Shown piece by piece: positions 37,265-50,562 of a DNA stretch of 64,000 bases. The DNA comes from Hydractinia symbiolongicarpus (taxonomy: Eukaryota > Cnidaria > Hydrozoa > Anthoathecata > Hydractiniidae): the NCBI RefSeq assembly GCF_029227915.1, contig NC_079885.1, forward strand, positions 28,399,001 to 28,463,000. Reading direction: 5' to 3'. The notes below the pieces were generated by a model. The model made no database searches. It was not told the origin of the DNA and saw only the letters and a list, made by a program, of their open reading frames with translations. Made by a program: the position numbers and the translations under genes. Positions within the stretch are counted from its first letter, which is position 1. Each line of letters starts with the position of its first letter.

Positions 37265-39557
37265 ATTCAGCGATTACACTGGGCGCTGTGGTAGTACTTC
37301 ATTTAAAAATTTAGATAAATAAGTCATTCCTTACTGTAGGACCAATCCTAGCCGTTAGCCCGCGCTGAAGAAAGAGAAACAGTTTCAAAAACTACATTTC
37401 ATTGACTCTCTAACGGTGTCAGTCCGTTTCAATTACAACGGTTGCGTCACATATTCGTACCAACATGTATTTAGCGATATTTTTCTGATTTTACTAGTTT
37501 GAATCGTTTTTAACAGTGAAAGGATTGACTGTGGGACTTCATTGAGCTTATTTTGGACTGTGACCTTATAAATGTGATAAGTGAGACAATTGGACCCAAG
37601 AAATAACATTCTTCTTACCTTGACATGATTGCTGGAATTTACCGATTTCACTGGGCGCTGTGGTAGCGCTTCATTTAAAAACTTAGATAAATAAGTATTT
37701 TTCACGGTGGGAACAATCCTAGCCGTTAGCGCGCGCTGAAGAAAGAGACACAGTTTTAAAAACTACATTTCATTGACTTTCTAACGGTATCATTCCGTTT
37801 CAATTACAACGGTAGCGTCACATATTCGTACGAACATGTATTTAGCGATATTTTTCTGATTTTACTAGGTTGCATCGCTTTTAACAGTGAAAAGATTGAC
37901 TGTGGGACTGTGGGACGGTGGGACTGTGGGACTGTGGGACTTAATTGAACTGATTTTTGACTGTGATCTTATAAATGTGATAAGTGAGACAAGTGGACCC
38001 AAGAAATAACATTCTTCTTACCTTGACATGATTGCTGGAATTTACCGATTTCACTGGGCGCTGTGGTAGCGCTTCATTTAAAAATTTAGATAAATAAGTC
38101 ATTTTTCACGGTTGGACCAATCCTGGCCGTTAGCGCGCGCTGAAGAAAGAGAGACAGTTTTAAAAACTACATTTCATTGACTTTCTAACGGCATCAGTCC
38201 GTTTCAATTACAACGGTTGCGTTACATATTCGTACCAACATGCATTTAGCGATATTTTTCTGATTTTACTAGGTTGTATTAATTTTAACAGTGAAAGGAT
38301 TGACTGTGGGACTTAATTGAACTGATTTTGGACTTTGACCTCATAAATGTGATAAATGAGACTATTGGATCCAAGAAATAACATTCTTTTTAATTGGACA
38401 TGATTGCTGGAATTTACCGATTTCGCAGGGCGCTGTGGTAGCGTTTTATTTAAAAGTTTAGATAAATAAGTCATTTTGTACTGTGGGACCAATCCTAGCC
38501 GTTAGCGGGCGTTGAAGAAATAGAAACATTTTCAAAAACTACATTTCATTGACTTTCTAACGGTGTCAATCCGTTTGAGTTACAACAGTTGCGTCACATG
38601 TTCGTACCAACATGTATTTAGTGATTTGTTTCCGATATTACTAAGTTGTATCGCTTTTAACAGTGAAACGATTGACTGTGGGACTTAATTGAAGTGATTC
38701 TGGACTGTGACCTTATAAATGTGATAAATGAGCCAATCGAACTCCAAGGAACAACATTCTTCTTAATTTGACATGATTGCCGGAACTCAGCGATTACACT
38801 GGGCGTTGTGGTAGCACTTCATTTAAAAATTTAGATAAATAAGTCGTTTCTTACTGTGGGACCAATCCTAGCCGTTATCGCGCGCTAAGGAAATAGAGAC
38901 AGTTTTAAAAACTACATTTCAATGACTTTCTAACGGTATCAATGCGCTTGAGTTACAACGGTTGCGTCACATGTTCGTACCAGCATGTATATAGTGATTT
39001 TTTTCCGATATTACTAAGTTGTATCGCTTTTAACAGTGGAACGATTGACTGTGGGACTTAGTTGAAGTGATTCTGGACTGCGACCTTATAAATGTGATAA
39101 ATGAGTCAATTGGACTACAAGGAAAAACAATCTTCTTAATTTCACATGATTGCTGCAATTCAGCGATTACACTCGGCCCAATGGTAGCGCTTCACTTGAA
39201 AATTTAGATAAAATAAGTCTTTTTGTACTGTGGGACCAATCCTAGCCGTTAGCGCGCGCTGAAGAAATAGAAAAATTTTCAAAAACTACATTTCATTGAC
39301 TTTCTAACGGTGTCAATCCGCTTAAGTTACAATGGTTGCGTCACGTATTCGTACCAACATGTTTTTAGTGATTTTTTTCCGATATTACTAAGTTGTACTG
39401 CTTTTGACAGTGAAACGATTGACTGTGGGACTTAATTGAAGTGGTTCTGTACTGTGACCTTATAAATGTGATAAATGAGACAATTGGACTCCAAGGAATA
39501 ACATTCTTCTTATTTTGACATGATTGCTGGAATTAACCAATTTCACTGGGCGCTGTG
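37265..39557 (+). repeat. Middle satellite segment, forward orientation
   Basis: About 6.2 monomers of the same satellite between the two LINEs, in the same orientation as the left array. Its left edge continues the monomer interrupted at 33,220, in register. Its right edge stops at GGGCGCTGTG, where LINE-2 begins. Local oddity: an 8-bp unit expanded at 37,899-37,938. Confidence 0.95.
37899..37938 (+). repeat. Five-copy 8-bp microsatellite inside a monomer
   Basis: The unit ACTGTGGG occurs five times in a row (one copy reads ACGGTGGG). Other monomers have it once here, before ACTTAATTGAA. This looks like local slippage. Confidence 0.93.
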
Positions 39558-41668
39558 ATAAACATGCACCTATAAAAATTAAATTAGTTCGGGGTAACGA
39601 AGCCCCGTTTATTAATAAAAAATTACGAAAAGCAATTTACACAAGATCTCGTCTTAAAAACAATTTTAACAAAAATCGAACAGATGAAAATAGGGCAAAA
39701 TATAAAAAACAAAGAAATAAGTGTGTTAGTATGAGACGACAGACGATTAAAGAGCATTTTAATAGTGTTATGGAGGGTGGCATTATTCAAAATAAGAAAT
39801 TTTGGTGCACTGTTAAACCTTTCCTTACTAACAAATCAGGTAAGAGCTCTAATGAAATTATGATTGTTCACGATGATATTATAGTAACTGATGAAAATGA
39901 ATTAGCGGAAATTTTCAATGAAGAGTACATACATATAGTTGAAAAATATATTGGATTTAAACCAGTGTCGCTACGAAATTATCAATCTGAAAATAGAAAT
40001 GAAGTTGTCTCAAAGATTCTGGAAACATATAAAAATCACCCTAGTATTCTTGAAATTAAAAATTCACTAATTGATCAAAATAATGAAATGTTGTTTAACT
40101 TTAAGGAAGTCTCGGAAAATGAAGTCTCTAAACTTTTGGGGGATCTAAAAGTAGGTGTGGCATCTGGAGAGGACAAGATAACGGCTAAAATGGTGAAGTT
40201 AGCAAAACCTTATTTGATAACACCCTTAAAAAATGCCATTAACAACAGTATTTGTCTTTCTGCTTTTCCGAGGAGAGCCAAACGCGCTACTGTATCCCCT
40301 ATTGATAAAGGTGGGAAAGATAAATTATGTATAAACAACTATAGACCAGTCAGCATTTTAAATATATTTTCAAAATTTTATGAGAGAATAATTAAATCTC
40401 AAATTGTTGATTATATTGATAAAAAACTTTCAGAATTTTTATCAGCCTATAGGGAATCATATGGCACACAACATGTACTTATAAGATTATTGGAAGAATG
40501 GAATTAAAAATTAGATAAACATTACGTAGTTGGTGCAGTTTTAATGGATCTATCTAAAGCTTTTGATTGCGTGCCTCATGATTTACGTATTGCTAAATTA
40601 AATGCCTATGGCTTTAGCCAGGATGCCCTACTTCTAATTTTATCGTACCTTTCTGACAGAGAGCAATCTACCCGCATAAATAATCAGCATAGTCTTTTCC
40701 AAATAATTCTGTCTGGAGTACCCCAAGGATCAATTTTAGGACCTATTTTATTTAACATTTTTATTAATGACTTTATTTATTTTATTAAAAAAGCCAGTGT
40801 ATACAATTATGCTTATGACATTTCCCTTTCTGCTTTCTTAAACTCAATCTCAAACTTAATTAAACTTTTAGAATGTGAATCTAATATAGCACTAGTGTGG
40901 TTGAAAAATAACAAAATGATGGCGAATCCAAAAAAATTTCAATCAATCATTGTCACCAGAGATAAATGTAACAATTGTGATTTAGTGGTAAAAATTGGTG
41001 ACAAGTTAATTAAAACAGAAAGCGAAGTTAAATTACTAGGAGTGACCATTGATAATGGCTTGAATTTCGACTCTCACATTTATAAACTTATCAAAAAATC
41101 ATCAGCACAATTGAATGCACTGTTTAGACTTAGCACGTTTTTATCTCACAAAGCCAAATTAGCGCTGGTACAAAGTTTTATTTACTCTAACTTTAATTAT
41201 TGCCCTTTAGTATGGAATTTCTCTTCATATAAATCTTTGTTGAGAATTGAACAAATTCAGAAGAGAGCTTTGCGTTTCTTATTAAATGATAATGATAGTA
41301 CTTACGACGAACTCCTTTTGAAAGCAGGAAAATACCAAATGAGCGTTTATAGACTTAAAACATTATGTACAGAAATATATAAGACTTTGCACGAACTCAA
41401 TCCGACATACATTAAAGATATCTTTAAATTTCATGGGAGTGGTAGACCAGTGAGATCACAAAATGTTAATAATTTAACAGTACCAAATATAGATACCGTT
41501 AGTTTTGGAACAAAAAGTCTCTCTTCCCTGGGGTCAAAAATATGGAATAAATTACCCAAACACTTGAAATCCTCAGAGTCTCTTAGTACTTTTAAAAATG
41601 CGATCAAAAGTTGGAATGGAAGTAAATGTTTTTGTGAGGTATGTGAATTGTCCCAAACACGCTTTTAG
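39557..41668 (+). pseudogene. Broken reverse transcriptase of LINE-2
   Basis: Related to the RT of LINE-1 and co-linear with it. The frame runs from the LINE edge to a stop at 41,666-41,668 but is interrupted by one in-frame TAA at 40,505-40,507, just before motif A. Reading resumes in the same frame, so this is a nonsense change, not a frameshift. Downstream, MDLSKAFD (from 40,544) and SGVPQGSILGP are intact, but the catalytic YADD box reads YAYD: codon TAT at 40,814-40,816 replaces the first Asp. The C-terminus keeps the Cys cluster GSKCFCEVC. The frame also extends a few codons upstream into satellite DNA without an ATG, so the apparent N-terminus (LLELTNFTGRC) is not LINE protein. The element cannot encode an active enzyme. 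Confidence 0.93.
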
Positions 41669-41876
41669 TTAAATTTTACTCTTTTTTGTATATATAAAAA
41701 TTTAAAAATATTTTCTCTCATTCAATTAATATTATTTAATATTATTTCTATATGCACTTTAATTTCAGTCGGTTTTGATTAGCACTACTTTTTAGAGCTA
41801 TGCATATAATTTTTCTTTTCACGAAACTTGTACCGACTATAAATAAATTTACAAACAAACAAACAAACAAACAAAC
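39558..41876 (+). mobile_element. LINE-2: 5'-truncated, decayed CR1/jockey-like retrotransposon
   Basis: Plus-strand LINE remnant of 2.3 kb. The satellite ends at CGCTGTG (39,557) and LINE coding sequence begins at once with the codons for KHAPIKIKLVRGNEAPF, so truncation fell in the endonuclease-RT linker, close to the truncation point of LINE-1. It ends with a 3' UTR, AATAAA at 41,842-41,847 and an (ACAA)n tail of 26 bp (41,851-41,876). The tail type and only moderate protein similarity to LINE-1 (I estimate about 60-65% over the RT core) mark it as a different family. No target duplication is recognisable, because the satellite on its right side is in the opposite orientation. Confidence 0.92.
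41669..41876 (+). other. LINE-2 3' UTR, poly(A) signal and (ACAA)n tail
   Basis: About 180 bp of AT-rich UTR followed by the tail. AGTCGGT at 41,767-41,773 is complementary to ACCGACT at 41,832-41,838, so the last part could form a stem just upstream of AATAAA. Some LINE reverse transcriptases recognise a 3'-terminal stem-loop of their own RNA; that this one does so is conjecture. Confidence 0.75.
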
Positions 41877-43829
41877 AGTAAAAAATGACTTATTTTATCT
41901 AAATTTTTAAGTGAAGCGCCACCATTGGGCCGAGTGTAATCGTTGAATTGCAGCAATCATGTCAAATTAAGAAGAATGTTATTCCTTGGAATCCAATTGG
42001 CTCATCTATCACATTCACAAGGTCACAGTTCAGAATCCCTTCAATTAAGTCCCACAGGCAATCGTTTCACTGTCTAAAGCAATACAATTTAGTAATATCG
42101 GAAAAAAATCACTAATACATGTTGGAACGAATACGTGACACAACCGATGTAACTCAAACGGATTTATACCGCCAGAAAGTCAATAAAATGTAGTCTTTGA
42201 AACTGTTTCTATTTATTCAGCGCGTGCTAACGGCCAGGATTGGTCCTACAGTAAAAAATGACTTATTTTATATAAATTTTTAAGTGAAGGGCTACCATAG
42301 GGCCGAGTGTAATCGCTGATTTCCAGCAATCATGTCAAATTAAGAAGAATGTTATTTCTTGGAGTCCAATTGTCTCACTTATCACATTTATAGGGTCGCA
42401 GTCCAAAGTTACTTCAAGTAAGTCGCAGAGTCAACCGTTTCACTGTTAAAAGCGATACAACTTAGTATTATCGGAAAAAAATCACTAAATACATGTTGGT
42501 ACGAATATGTGACGCAACCGTTGTAATTCAAGCGGATTGATACCGTTAGAAAGTCATTGAAATTTAGTTTTTAAAACTGTCTCTATTTCTTTGACGGGCG
42601 ATAACGGCCAGGATTGGTCCCACAGTAAAAAATGACTGATTTTATATAAATTTTTAAATGAAGTGCTACCACAACGCCCAGTGTAATCGCTGAGTTCCTG
42701 CAATCATGTCAAATTAAGAAGAATGTTATTCCTTGGAGTTCAATTGGCTCATTTATCACATTTATAAGGTCACAGTCCAGAATCACTTCAATTAAGTCCC
42801 ACAGGCAATCGTTTCACTGTTAAAAGCGATACAACCTAGTATTACCAGAAAAACATCACTTAATACATGTTGGTATGAATATGTGACACAACCGTTGCAA
42901 CTCAAACGGACTGATACCGTTAGAAAGTCATTGAAATGTAGTTTTTGAAACTGCCTCTATTTCTTCAACGCGCGCTAACGGCCAGGATTGGTCCCACAGT
43001 AAGAAATGACTTATTTATCTAAATTTTTAAATGAAGTACTACCACAGCGCCCAGTGAAATCGGTAAATTTAAGCAATCATGTCAAATTAAGAAGAATGTT
43101 ATTTTTGTGTCCAATAGTCTCACTTATCACATTTATAAGGTCATAGTCCAAAATCATTTAAATTAAGTCCCACAGTCAATCGTTTCACTGTTAAAAGCGA
43201 TACAACCTAGCATTACCAGAAAAATATCACTAAATACATGTTGGCACGAATATGTGACGTAACCGCTGTACCTCAAACGGACTGATACCGTTAGAAAGTC
43301 ATTGAAATGTAGTTTTTGAAACTGCCTCTATTTCTTCAACGTGCGCTACTGGCCAGGATTGGTCCCACAGTAAAAAAGGACTTATTTATCTAAATTTTTA
43401 AATAAAGCGCTCCAAACAGCGCCCAGTGTAATCGCTGAGTTCCGGCAATTATGTCAAATTAAGAAGAATATTGTTCCTTGGAGTTCAATTGGCTCATTTA
43501 TCACATTTATAAGGTCACAGTCCAGAATCACTTCAATTAAGTCCCACAGTCAATCGTTTCACTGTTAAAAGCGATACAACTTAGGAATATCGTAAACAAA
43601 TCACTAAATACATGTTGGTACGAACATGTGACGCAAACGTTGTAATTCAAGCGGATTGGAATCATTAGAAAGTCAATGAAATGTAGTTTTTTAAAATGTT
43701 TCTATTTCTTCAACGCGCGCTAACGGCTAGGATTGGTCCCACAGTACAAAATGCCTTATTTATCTAAATTTTGTTAAAAAAAGCTACCACAGAGCCCAGC
43801 GAAATCGGTAAATTCCAGCAATCATGTCA

Positions 43830-46655
43830 AATTAAGAAGAATTTTATTTCTTGGGTCCAATTGTCTCACTTATCACATTTATAAGGTCACAGTCCAAAAT
43901 AAGTTCACTTAAGTCCCACAGTCCATCGTTTCACTGTTAAAAGCGATGCATCCTAGTAATATCCGAATACTATCGCTAAATACATGTTGGTACGAATATG
44001 TGACGCAAATTCAATGAAATGTAGTATTTGAAACTATCTCTATTTCTTCAGCGCGCACCAACGGCTACGATTGGTCCCACAGTAAAGAAATGACTTATTT
44101 TATGTAAATTTTTAAGTGAAGCGCTACCATAGGGCCGAGTGTAATCGCTGAATTCCAGCAATCATGTCAAATTAAGAAGAATGTTATTCTTTGGGTCCAA
44201 TTGTCTCATTTATCACATTTATGAGGTCACAGTCCAGAATCACTTCAATTAAGTCCCACAGTCAATCGTTTCACCGTTAAAAGCGATACAACTTAGTAAT
44301 ATCCGAAAAAAATCACTAAGTACATGTTGGTGCGAATACGTGACGCAACTGTTGCAACTCAAACGGTTTGACACCGTCAGAAAGTCAATGAAATGTAGTT
44401 TTTGAAAATGTTTCTATTTCTTCAGCGAGTGCTAACGGCTAGGATTGGTGCCACAGTACAAAATGACTTATTTATCTAAACTTTTATATAAAGCGCTACC
44501 ACAGTGCCCTGTGAAATCGGTAAATTCGATTAATCATGTCAAATTAAGAAGAATGTTATTTCTTGGGTCCAATTGTCTCACTTATCACATTTATAAAGTC
44601 ACAGTCCAAAATCAGCTCAATTAAGTCCTACAGTCAATCGTTTCACTGTTAAAAGCGATGCAACCTAGTATTACCAGAAAAATATCACTTAATACATGTT
44701 GGTACGAATATGTGACGCAACCGTTGTAACTCAAACGGACTGATACCGTTAGAAATTCATTGAAATGTAGTTTTTGAAACTGCCTCTATTTCTTCAACCC
44801 GCGCTAACGGTCAGGATTGGTCCCACAGTAAGAAATGACTTATTTATCTAAATTTTTAAATGAAGTACTACCACAGCGCCCAGTGAAATCGGTAAATTCC
44901 AGCAATCATGTCAAATTAAGAAGAATGTTATTTCTTGGGTCCAATTGTCTCACTTATCACATTTATAAGGTCACAGTCCAAAATCAGTTCAATTAAGTCC
45001 CACAGTCAATCGTTTCACTGTTAAAAGCGATACAACCTAGTATTACCGAAAAATATCACTAAATACATGTTGGTACGAATATGTGACGCAACCGTTGTAA
45101 CTTAAACGTATTGACACCGTCAGAAAGTCAATGAAATGTAGTTTTTGAAAATGTTTCTATTTCTTCAGCGCGTGCTAACGGCTAGGATTGGTCCCACAGT
45201 AAGAAATGACTTCTTTATCTAAATTTTTAAATGAAGTACTACCACAGCGCCCAGTGAAATCGGTAAATTCCAGCAATCATGTCAAATTAAGAAGAATTTT
45301 ATTTCTTGGGTCCAATTGTCTCACTTATCACATTTATAAGGTCACAGTCCAAAATAAGTTTACTTAAGTCCCACAGTCCATCGTTTCACTGTTAAAAGCG
45401 ATGCATCCTAGTAATATCCGAATACTATCGCTAAATACATGTTGGTACGAATATGTGACGCAAATTCAATGAAATGTAGTATTTGAAACTATCTCTATTT
45501 CTTCAGCGCGCACCAACGGCTAGGATTGGTCCCACAGTAAAGAAATGACTTATTTTATGTAAATTTTTAAGTGAAGCGCTACCATAGGGCCGAGTGTAAT
45601 CGCTGAATTCCAGCAATCATGTCAAATTAAGAAGAATGTTATTCTTTGGGTCCAATTGTCTCATTTATCACATTTATGAGGTCACAGTCCAGAATCACTT
45701 CAATTAAGTCCCACAGTCAATCGTTTCACCGTTAAAAGCGATACAACTTAGTAATATCCGAAAAAAATCACTAAGTACATGTTGGTACGAATACGTGACG
45801 CAACTGTTGCAACTCAAACGGTTTGACACCGTCAGAAAGTCAATGAAATGTAGTTTTTGAAAATGTTTCTATTTCTTCAGCGAGTGCTAACGGCTAGGAT
45901 TGGTGCCACAGTACAAAATGACTTATTTATCTAAACTTTTATATAAAGCGCTACCACAGTGCCCTGTGAAATCGGTAAATTCGATTAATCATGTCAAATT
46001 AAGAAGAATGTTATTTCTTGGGTCCAATTGTCTCACTTATCACATTTATAAAGTCACAGTCCAAAATCAGTTCAATTAAGTCCTACAGTCAATCGTTTCA
46101 CTGTTAAAAGCGATGCAACCTAGTATTACCAGAAAAATATCACTTAATACATGTTGGTACGAATATGTGACGCAACCGTTGTAACTCAAACGGACTGATA
46201 CCGTTAGAAATTCATTGAAATGTAGTTTTTGAAACTGCCTCTATTTCTTCAACCCGCGCTAACGGTCAGGATTGGTCCCACAGTAAGAAATGACTTATTT
46301 ATCTAAATTTTTAAATGAAGTACTACCACAGCGCCCAGTGAAATCGGTAAATTCCAGCAATCATGTCAAATTAAGAAGAATGTTATTTCTTGGGTCCAAT
46401 TGTCTCACTTATCACATTTATAAGGTCACAGTCCAAAATCAGTTCAATTAAGTCCCACAGTCAATCGTTTCACTGTTAAAAGCGATACAACCTAGTATTA
46501 CCGAAAAATATCACTAAATACATGTTGGTACGAATATGTGACGCAACCGTTGTAACTTAAACGTATTGACACCGTCAAAAAGTCAATGAAATGTAGTTTT
46601 TGAAAATGTTTCTATTTCTTCAGCGCGTGCTAACGGCTAGGATTGGTCCCACAGT
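43830..46655 (-). repeat. HOR block, 1,455-bp tandem duplication
   Basis: CAAATTCAAT at 44,006 recurs at 45,461. AGGATTGGTG (a G variant of the usual GGTCCC) at 44,441 recurs at 45,896. TATTACCGAA at 45,041 recurs at 46,496. The spacing is 1,455 bp each time. One monomer in each copy lacks the ACCGTTGTAACTCAAACGG region, which explains why the unit is shorter than four full monomers. A third copy of the deletion monomer is at 48,034. Confidence 0.85.
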
Positions 46656-48299
46656 ACAAAATGACTTATTTATCTAAACTTTTATATAAAGCGCTACCAC
46701 AGCGCCCTGTGAAATCGGTAAATTCCAGTAATCATGTCAAATTAAGAAGAATGTTATTTCTTGGGTCCAATTGTCTCACTTATCACATTTATAAAGTCAC
46801 AGTCAAAAATCAGTTCAATTAAGTCCCACAGTCAATCGTTTTACTGTTAAAAGCGATACAACCTAGTATTACCAGAAAAATATCACTTAATACATGTTGG
46901 TACGAATATGTGACGCAACCGTTGTAACTCAAACGGACTAATACCGTTAGAAAGTCATTGAAATGTAGTTTTTGAAACTGCCTCTATTTCTTCAACGCGT
47001 GCTAACGGCCAGGATTGGTCCCACAGTAAGAAATGACTTCTTTATCTAAATTTTTAAATGAAGTACTACCACAGCGCCCAGTGAAATCGGTAAATTCCAG
47101 CAATCATGTCAAATTAAGAACAATGTTATTTCTTGGGTCCAATTGTCTCACTTATCACATTTATAAGGTCACAGTCCAAAATCAGTTCAATTAAGTCCCA
47201 CAGTCAATCGTTTCACTGTTAAAAGCGATACAAACTAGTATTACCAGAAAAATATCACTAAATACATGTTGGTACGAATATGTGACGCAACCGCTGTAAC
47301 TCAAACGGACTGATACCGTTAGAAAGTCATTGAAATGTAGTTTTTGAAACTGCCTCTATTTCTTCAACGCGCGCTACCGGCCAGGATTGGTCCCACAGTA
47401 AAAAAAGACTTTTTTATCTAAATTTTTAAACAAAGCGCTCCAAACAGCGACCAGTGTAATCGCTGAGTTCCGGCAGTCATGTCAAATTAAAAAGAATGTT
47501 ATTTCTTGGGGTCCATTTGGCTCATTTATCACATTTATAAGGTCACAGTCCTAAGTTACTTCAATTAAGTCCCAGAGTCAATCGTTTCACTGTTAAAAGC
47601 GATACAACTTAGTAATATCGGAAACAAATCACTAAATACATGTTGGTACGAATATGTGACGCAAACGTTGTAAGTCAAGCGGATTGGAATCATTAGAAAG
47701 TCAATGAAATGTAGTTTTTTAAAATGTTTCTATTTCTTCAACGCGCGCTAACGGCTAGGATTGGTCCCACAGTACAAAATGCCTTATTTATCTAAATTTT
47801 TTTAAAAAAAGCTACCACAGAGCCCAGCGAAATCGGTAAATTCCAGCAATCATGTCAAATTAAGAAGAATGTTATTTCTTGGGTCCAATTGTCTCACTTA
47901 TCACATTTATAAGGTCACAGTCCAAAATAAGTTCACTTAAGTCCCACAGTCCATCGTTTCACTCTTAAAAGCGATGCATCCTAGTAATATCCGAATACTA
48001 TCGCTAAATACATGTTGGTACGAATATGTGACGCAAATTCAATGAAATGTAGTATTTGAAACTGTCTCTATTTCTTCAGCGCGCACCAACGGCTAGGATT
48101 GGTCCCACAGTAAAGAAATGACTTATTTTATGTAAATTTTTAAGTGAAGCGCTATCATAAGGACGAGTGTAATCGCTGAATTCCAGCAATCATGTCAAAT
48201 TAAGAAGAATGTTATTCTTTGGGTCCAATTGTCTCATTTATCACATTTATAAGGTCACAGTCCAAAATAAGTTCACTTAAGTCCCACAGTCCATCGTTT

Positions 48300-50300
48300 C
48301 ACTCTTAAAAGCGATACAACTTAGTAATATCGGAAACAAATCACTAAATACATGTTGGTACGAACATGTGACGCAACTGTTGTACCTCAAACGGATTGAC
48401 ACCGTTAGAAAGTCATTGAAATGTAGTTTTTGAAACTGCCTCTATTTCCTCAACGCGCGCTAACGGCCAGGATTGGTCCCACAGTAAGAAATGACTTATT
48501 TATCTATATTTTTAAATGAAGTACTACCACACCGCCCAGTGAAATCGGTAAATTCCAGTAATCATGTCAAATTAAGAAGAATGTTATTTCTTGGGTCCAA
48601 TTGTCTCACTTATCACATTTATAAAGTCACAGTCAAAAATCAGTTCAATTAAGTCCCACAGTCAATCGTTTCACTGTTAAAAGCGATACAACCTAGTATT
48701 ACCAGAAAAATATCACTTAATACATGTTGGTACGAATATGTGACGCAACCGTTGTAACTCAAACGGACTGATACCGCTAGAAAGTCATTGAAATGTAGTT
48801 TTTGAAACTGCCTCTATTTCTTCAACGCGCGCTAACGGCCAGGATTGGTCCCACAGTAAGAAATGACTTATTTATCTAAAGTTTTAAATGAAGTACTACC
48901 ACAGCGCCCAGTGAAATCGGTAAATTCCAGCAATCATGTCAAATTAAGAAGAATGTTATTTCTTGGGTCCAATTGTCTCACTTATCACATTTATAAGGTC
49001 ACAGTCCAAAATCAGTTCAATTAAGTCCCACAGTCAATCGTTTCACTGTTAAAAGCGGTACAACCTAGTATTACCGAAAAATATCACTAAATACATGTTG
49101 GTACGAATATGTGACGCAACCGTTGTAACTCAAACGGATTGACACCGTCAGAAAGTCAATGAAATGTAGTTTTTGAAAATGTTTCTATTTCTTCAGCGCG
49201 TGCTAACGGCTAGGATTGGTCCCACAGTACAAAATGACTTATTTATCTAAACTTTTATATAAAGCGCTACCACAGCGCCCTGTGAAATCGGTAAATTCCA
49301 GTAATCATGTCAAATTAAGAAGAATGTTATTTCTTGGGTCCAATTGTCTCACTTATCACATTTATAAAGTCACAGTGAAAAATCAGTTCAATTAAGTCCC
49401 ACAGTCAATCGTTTCACTGTTAAAAGCGATACAACTTAGTAATATCGGAAACAAATCACTAAATACATGTTGGTACGAACATGTGACGCAACTGTTGTAC
49501 CTCAAACGGATTGACACCGTTAGAAAGTCATTGAAATGTAGTTTTTGAAACTGCCTCTATTTCTTCAACGCGCGCTAACGGCCAGGATTGGTCCCACAGT
49601 AAGAAATGACTTATTTATCTATATTTTTAAATGAAGTACTACCACACCGCCCAGTGAAATCGGTAAATTCCAGTAATCATGTCAAATTAAGAAGAATGTT
49701 ATTTCTTGGGTCCAATTGTCTCACTTATCACATTTATAAAGTCACAGTGAAAAATCAGTTCAATTAAGTCCCACAGTCAATCGTTTCACTGTTAAAAGCG
49801 ATACAACCTAGTATTACCAGAAAAATATCACTTAATACATGTTGGTACGAATATGTGACGCAACCGTTGTAACTCAAATGGACTGATACCGTTAGAAAGT
49901 CATTGAAATGTAGTTTTTGAAACTGCCTCTATTTCTTCAACGCGCGCTAACGGCCAGGATTGGTCCCACAGTAAGAAATGACTTATTTATCTAAATTTTT
50001 AAATGAAGTACTACCACAGCGCCCAGTGAAATCGGTAAATTCCAGCAATCATGTCAAATTAAGAAGAATGTTATTTCTTGGGTCCAATTGTCTCACTTAT
50101 CACATTTATAAGGTCACAGTCCAAAGTTGATTCAATTAAGTCCCAGAGTCAATCGTTTCACTGTTAAAAGCGATACAACTTAGTAATATCGGAAGCAAAT
50201 CACAAAATACATGTTGGTACGAACATGTGACGCAACTGTTGTAACTCAAACGGATTGACACCGTTAGAAAGTCATTGAAATGTAGTTTTTGAAACTGCCT
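48300..50300 (-). repeat. HOR block, ~1,115-bp (3-monomer) repeat
   Basis: The private variant ACCGCCCAGT (others have GCGCCCAGT) lies at 48,531 and 49,646, 1,115 bp apart, in matching monomer order. The surrounding GGAAACAAATCACTAAATAC and GAACATGTGACGCAACTG variants recur with it. Confidence 0.7.
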
Positions 50301-50493
50301 CTATTTCTTCAACGCGCGCTAACGGCCAGGATTGATCCCACAGTAAGAAATGACTTATTTATCCATATTTTTAAATGAAGTACTACCACAGCGCCCAGTG
50401 AAATCGGTAAATTCCAGCAATCATGTCAAATTAAGAGGAATGTTATTTCTTGGGTCCAATTGTCTCACTTATCACATTTATAAGGTCACAGTC

Positions 50494-50562
50494 GATTTAA
50501 ATTAGTTATTTAAATACTATTGTATCTATCGACGTTAAATAAAGAGAAAATCAAAATCAAAA
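50494..50562 (+). mobile_element. 69-bp 5'-truncated LINE 3' end (LINE-1 family)
   Basis: A non-satellite insertion splits GGTCACAGTCC. ACAGTC is duplicated on both sides (50,488-50,493 and 50,563-50,568). The insert holds GATTTAAATTAGTTATTT, then ATCGACGTTAAATAAAG with AATAAA at 50,538-50,543, then an AAAATC-type A-rich tail. The order and wording match the 3' UTR of LINE-1 once the Helitrons are removed, so it is an extremely truncated member of that family, or a SINE that borrowed its 3' end. Confidence 0.82.

Noticed and set aside
39524-39556. Satellite-LINE fusion gene upstream of LINE-2
   Set aside because: The open frame has no ATG in the satellite part and the LINE frame is broken downstream. 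It is simply open by chance over 11 codons.
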